This document shows positions 23,541 through 24,843 of a stretch of 24,843 nt of DNA, piece after piece. Below the pieces are notes generated by a model that ran no database searches, had not been told where the DNA came from, and saw only the letters and a program-made list of their open reading frames with translations. How positions within the stretch are numbered: the first letter of the stretch is position 1; the number at the start of each line of letters is the position of its first letter. A program made the translations under genes and the position numbers. The stretch lies in assembly GCA_023229645.1 (NCBI GenBank), contig JALNYU010000033.1:1-24843 (forward strand), in the 5' to 3' direction. This DNA comes from Nevskia sp. (GTDB lineage: Bacteria; Pseudomonadota; Gammaproteobacteria; Nevskiales; Nevskiaceae).

Positions 23541-23921
23541 ATGACCAGTTACTCATCACTCAGCAGCATCCAATCACAACTGCTTGGCACTGACAAGTTA
23601 ATGGATCAAATTACGGAGCAAGCACACCGCCGCAACAATCCTGTTGTTGAAGTGTGTGAGACACTAAAAAGATACGTAGAAGAGTTTGAACACACGCTTG
23701 ATGAGGAACACGAAGTCGGAGTCCGTCTTGCTTCATTTGGTGGGGTGGTCCTATTTCATGCACAGCAGATTGGCTTCTCCAAACCTAACGTGATTACGTT
23801 CTATGGAGTCACCGAAGAGGGTGACAAGGTGCAGTTAATCCAACATGTGTCACAACTGAACTTTCTCCTCAAATCCGTAAAAAAGCGGGAAGAGAAAGCA
23901 AACAGAATCGGCTTTCTGTGA
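23541..23921 (+). CDS. Integron cassette protein, probable DUF6173 family
   Basis: This 126-aa soluble protein has no signal peptide. Its core HEVGVRLASFGG, VLFHAQQIGF, NVITFYGVTEEGDKVQLIQH and VSQLNFLLKSV, with the ending RIGFL, matches my recollection of the uncharacterised family DUF6173. The family name should be treated as probable. The ATG is preceded by AAGGAAA with 6-bp spacing. The gene starts 18 bp after a GTTAGGC core and is followed by an attC-like site, so it is a self-contained gene cassette. Base composition is visibly more AT-rich than the chromosomal genes nearby, in line with capture from elsewhere. The frame is intact, unlike the integrase next to it. Confidence 0.85.
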   Translation: MTSYSSLSSIQSQLLGTDKLMDQITEQAHRRNNPVVEVCETLKRYVEEFEHTLDEEHEVGVRLASFGGVVLFHAQQIGFSKPNVITFYGVTEEGDKVQLIQHVSQLNFLLKSVKKREEKANRIGFL

Positions 23922-23963
23922 GGCACTGAATGAGTAGCGCATCCTCTACAGCATCTGCCCGCA

Positions 23964-24030
23964 GCCTAACAGTCGGTTCAACTCGGACGTCAATGCTTTG
24001 CATTGCCGCCGGTTAACCTGCGCGTTGAGG
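23964..24030 (+). other. attC recombination site of the cassette
   Basis: The left core GCCTAAC (23964-23970) fits RYYYAAC exactly. Next comes AGTCGGTTCAACTCGGACG, an inner stem CAATGC/GCATTG with a TTT loop (23991-24005), then CCGCCGGTTAACC and the right core beginning GCGTT (24022-24026). GGTTCAACTCGG and CCGCCGGTTAACC pair imperfectly, giving the folded arm typical of attC. The right core reads GTTGAGG instead of GTTRRRY: it is broken or altered just after GTT, where an IS1182-type end starts. Length (67 bp) is within the normal attC range. Confidence 0.8.
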
Positions 24031-24093
24031 CTGTAGAAAAACCCAAAAACTGGCATGAATCACGCTGCCAAATGGAGAAGACAGGAGACGCCA

Positions 24094-24405
24094 ATGGCGC
24101 GCTACAAACCGGTTGATCCGCATCTCTCAAAGCTGCTACCGGTTCGGTTCTCGGAGCAAATTCTTCCAGGGACATTCGAGTACGCGCTGAACTGGCTGGT
24201 TGATCACGAGATTGACCTGAGCGTGTTTGACGCTCGCTATCGCAACGACGAAACCGGCGCCTCGGCCTATCACCCCGGTGTGCTGCTGAAAGTGGTTTTA
24301 CTGGGCTATGCCCGTGGGTTAACCTCGTCTCGCAGTATCGAACGCGCCTGCCGTGAAAACATCGTCTTCATGGCCTTGTCTGGTGATACGGCGCCGCAAA
24401 ATTAG
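24094..24405 (+). pseudogene. IS1182-family transposase, N-terminal fragment
   Basis: The fragment opens MARYKPVDPHLSKLLPVRF, followed by LPGTFEYALNWLVD, YHPGVLLKVVLLGYARG, SSRSIERACREN and FMALSGDTAP. This is the conserved N-terminal domain (DUF772-type) of IS1182 transposases. I chose the ATG at 24094 because CAGGAGACG precedes it. The frame ends at a TAG formed where the coding sequence meets GGGTCAGACTGG; intact family members continue past SGD-P with another ~350 residues. The fragment could still be translated as a 103-aa protein. Confidence 0.88.
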
Positions 24406-24720
24406 GGTCAGACTGGAATTATCCACTATTTATCTTGCATAATCTTAGTCTACGCCTATTAATGAGCATTCGACGGCAGCAAGGCCAAAGGCCTGCACCC
24501 GCAAACCACCGCGATGAAAGCCCGAATCGACAGCCGTGAAGGGCGACTACTGTACAGCCGGCGTCTGGGCATCGTCGAACCGGTCTTCGGCAATCTGCAC
24601 AATCACCACCTACGCCGATTCACGCTCAGAACCCGACGCAAGGTGGATGCATAGTGGAAGCTGTTTGCCTTGGTGCACAACGTACAAAAGCTGCAAGGCA
24701 AGGCGCCATGAAGTACCTAG
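24405..24720 (+). repeat. Direct repeat, right copy (316 bp)
   Basis: This is the same segment as 128-443, in the same orientation and about 94% identical by eye without indels. Here it is joined to the N-terminal transposase fragment. In the left copy the same edge is joined to unrelated sequence, so the GGGTCAG edge is a true boundary of the duplicated segment. Confidence 0.9.
24466..24711 (+). pseudogene. IS1182-family transposase, C-terminal fragment with nonsense mutation
   Basis: This is the counterpart of 189-434. It keeps RIDSREGRLLYSRR, VEPVFGNLH and RFTLRTRRKVDA, but the next codon is TAG where the other copy has CAG, so the conserved QWKLFALVHN tail is cut off. Two copies with different damage show independent decay after duplication. 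Confidence 0.85.
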
Positions 24721-24758
24721 TCCAATGAACCATTGAAATAGCACCGTGTCGAAGGTGG

Positions 24759-24843
24759 ATGAAAAAGATCGATTTGAGTGAAGGGGAGCGGCAGGAATTG
24801 ACGGCGCTGCAACGGAGCCGTCGTCGGCCTGCGGGTGAAGTCC
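24759..24843 (+). CDS. IS630-family transposase, start only (window edge)
   Basis: The ATG at 24759, preceded by GAAGGTGG, opens a frame that runs off the window end: MKKIDLSEGERQELTAL then QRSRRRPAGEV. The pattern I-L-S-E-R-L-L-R-R is typical of the start of IS630-type transposases, which begin with a helix-turn-helix. Only 28 codons are visible, so the family call is tentative and completeness cannot be judged. It lies just beyond the point where IS1182 similarity ends, so this second element probably inserted into the tail of the first. Confidence 0.55.
   Translation, partial: MKKIDLSEGERQELTALQRSRRRPAGEV

Larger units (their letters stand above)
24027..24720 (+). mobile_element. IS1182-family element, internally deleted (copy B)
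   Basis: The left end starts GAGGCTGTAGAAAAACCC at 24027, matching the terminal repeat of the other copy. It is followed by the first ~103 codons of the transposase (24094-24405), then directly by the 316-bp repeated segment with the transposase C-terminus. The central transposase with most of the catalytic domain is missing. The right terminal repeat seen in the other copy is absent here: similarity stops at 24720 and an IS630-type gene begins 38 bp later. Confidence 0.8.

Noticed and set aside
128..24720. Composite transposon bounded by two IS1182 copies
   Set aside because: Both copies are truncated, neither encodes a full transposase, and the interior is housekeeping genes (kdp, addAB, bioA). 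The repeats could recombine, but there is no sign the block moved as a unit.

Overview
The window reads as GC-rich proteobacterial chromosome, most likely gammaproteobacterial. Reasons: a complete kdpFABCDE operon, an AddA/AddB repair pair of the proteobacterial type, a 7Fe ferredoxin, BioA, and IS1182- and IS630-type insertion sequences. Assignment to a genus is not possible from the sequence alone. No rRNA, tRNA or CRISPR array was seen.

Layout. (1) 1-613: two strong stem-loops, then the right-hand part of an IS1182-family element whose right end stops just outside kdpE. (2) 615-9101, minus strand: the potassium system, in transcription order a 26-aa membrane peptide, kdpF, kdpA, kdpB, kdpC, kdpD, kdpE. 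A likely KdpE operator lies upstream, and two ~95-bp palindromic MITE-like repeats sit between kdpB and kdpC. (3) 9338-14271, plus strand: an exported DUF2252 protein, a small protein plus FIST-like protein pair, a GlxA-type AraC regulator and a periplasmic cytochrome P460-like protein. (4) 14287-22292, minus strand: bioA, fdxA, addB, addA, with addB and addA overlapping. (5) 22412-22813, plus: a DUF350 membrane protein. (6) 23011-24030: a relic integron, with a dead integron-type integrase reading left, an attI-like spacer, then one gene cassette reading right that ends in an attC-like site. (7) 24027-24843: a second, internally deleted IS1182-type element whose left end abuts the attC, followed by the start of an IS630-type transposase.

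How the parts fit. KdpD senses low potassium or turgor and phosphorylates KdpE, which should bind upstream of the 26-aa gene and switch on the pump KdpFABC. AddAB processes double-strand breaks, and AddB carries the four-cysteine iron-sulfur signature. The accessory biology is at the right edge: an immobilised integron with one intact cassette (a probable DUF6173 protein of unknown role) next to insertion-sequence debris. A ~316-bp segment of that debris recurs in direct orientation at the left edge, about 94% identical by eye, so the whole ~24-kb block lies between direct repeats.
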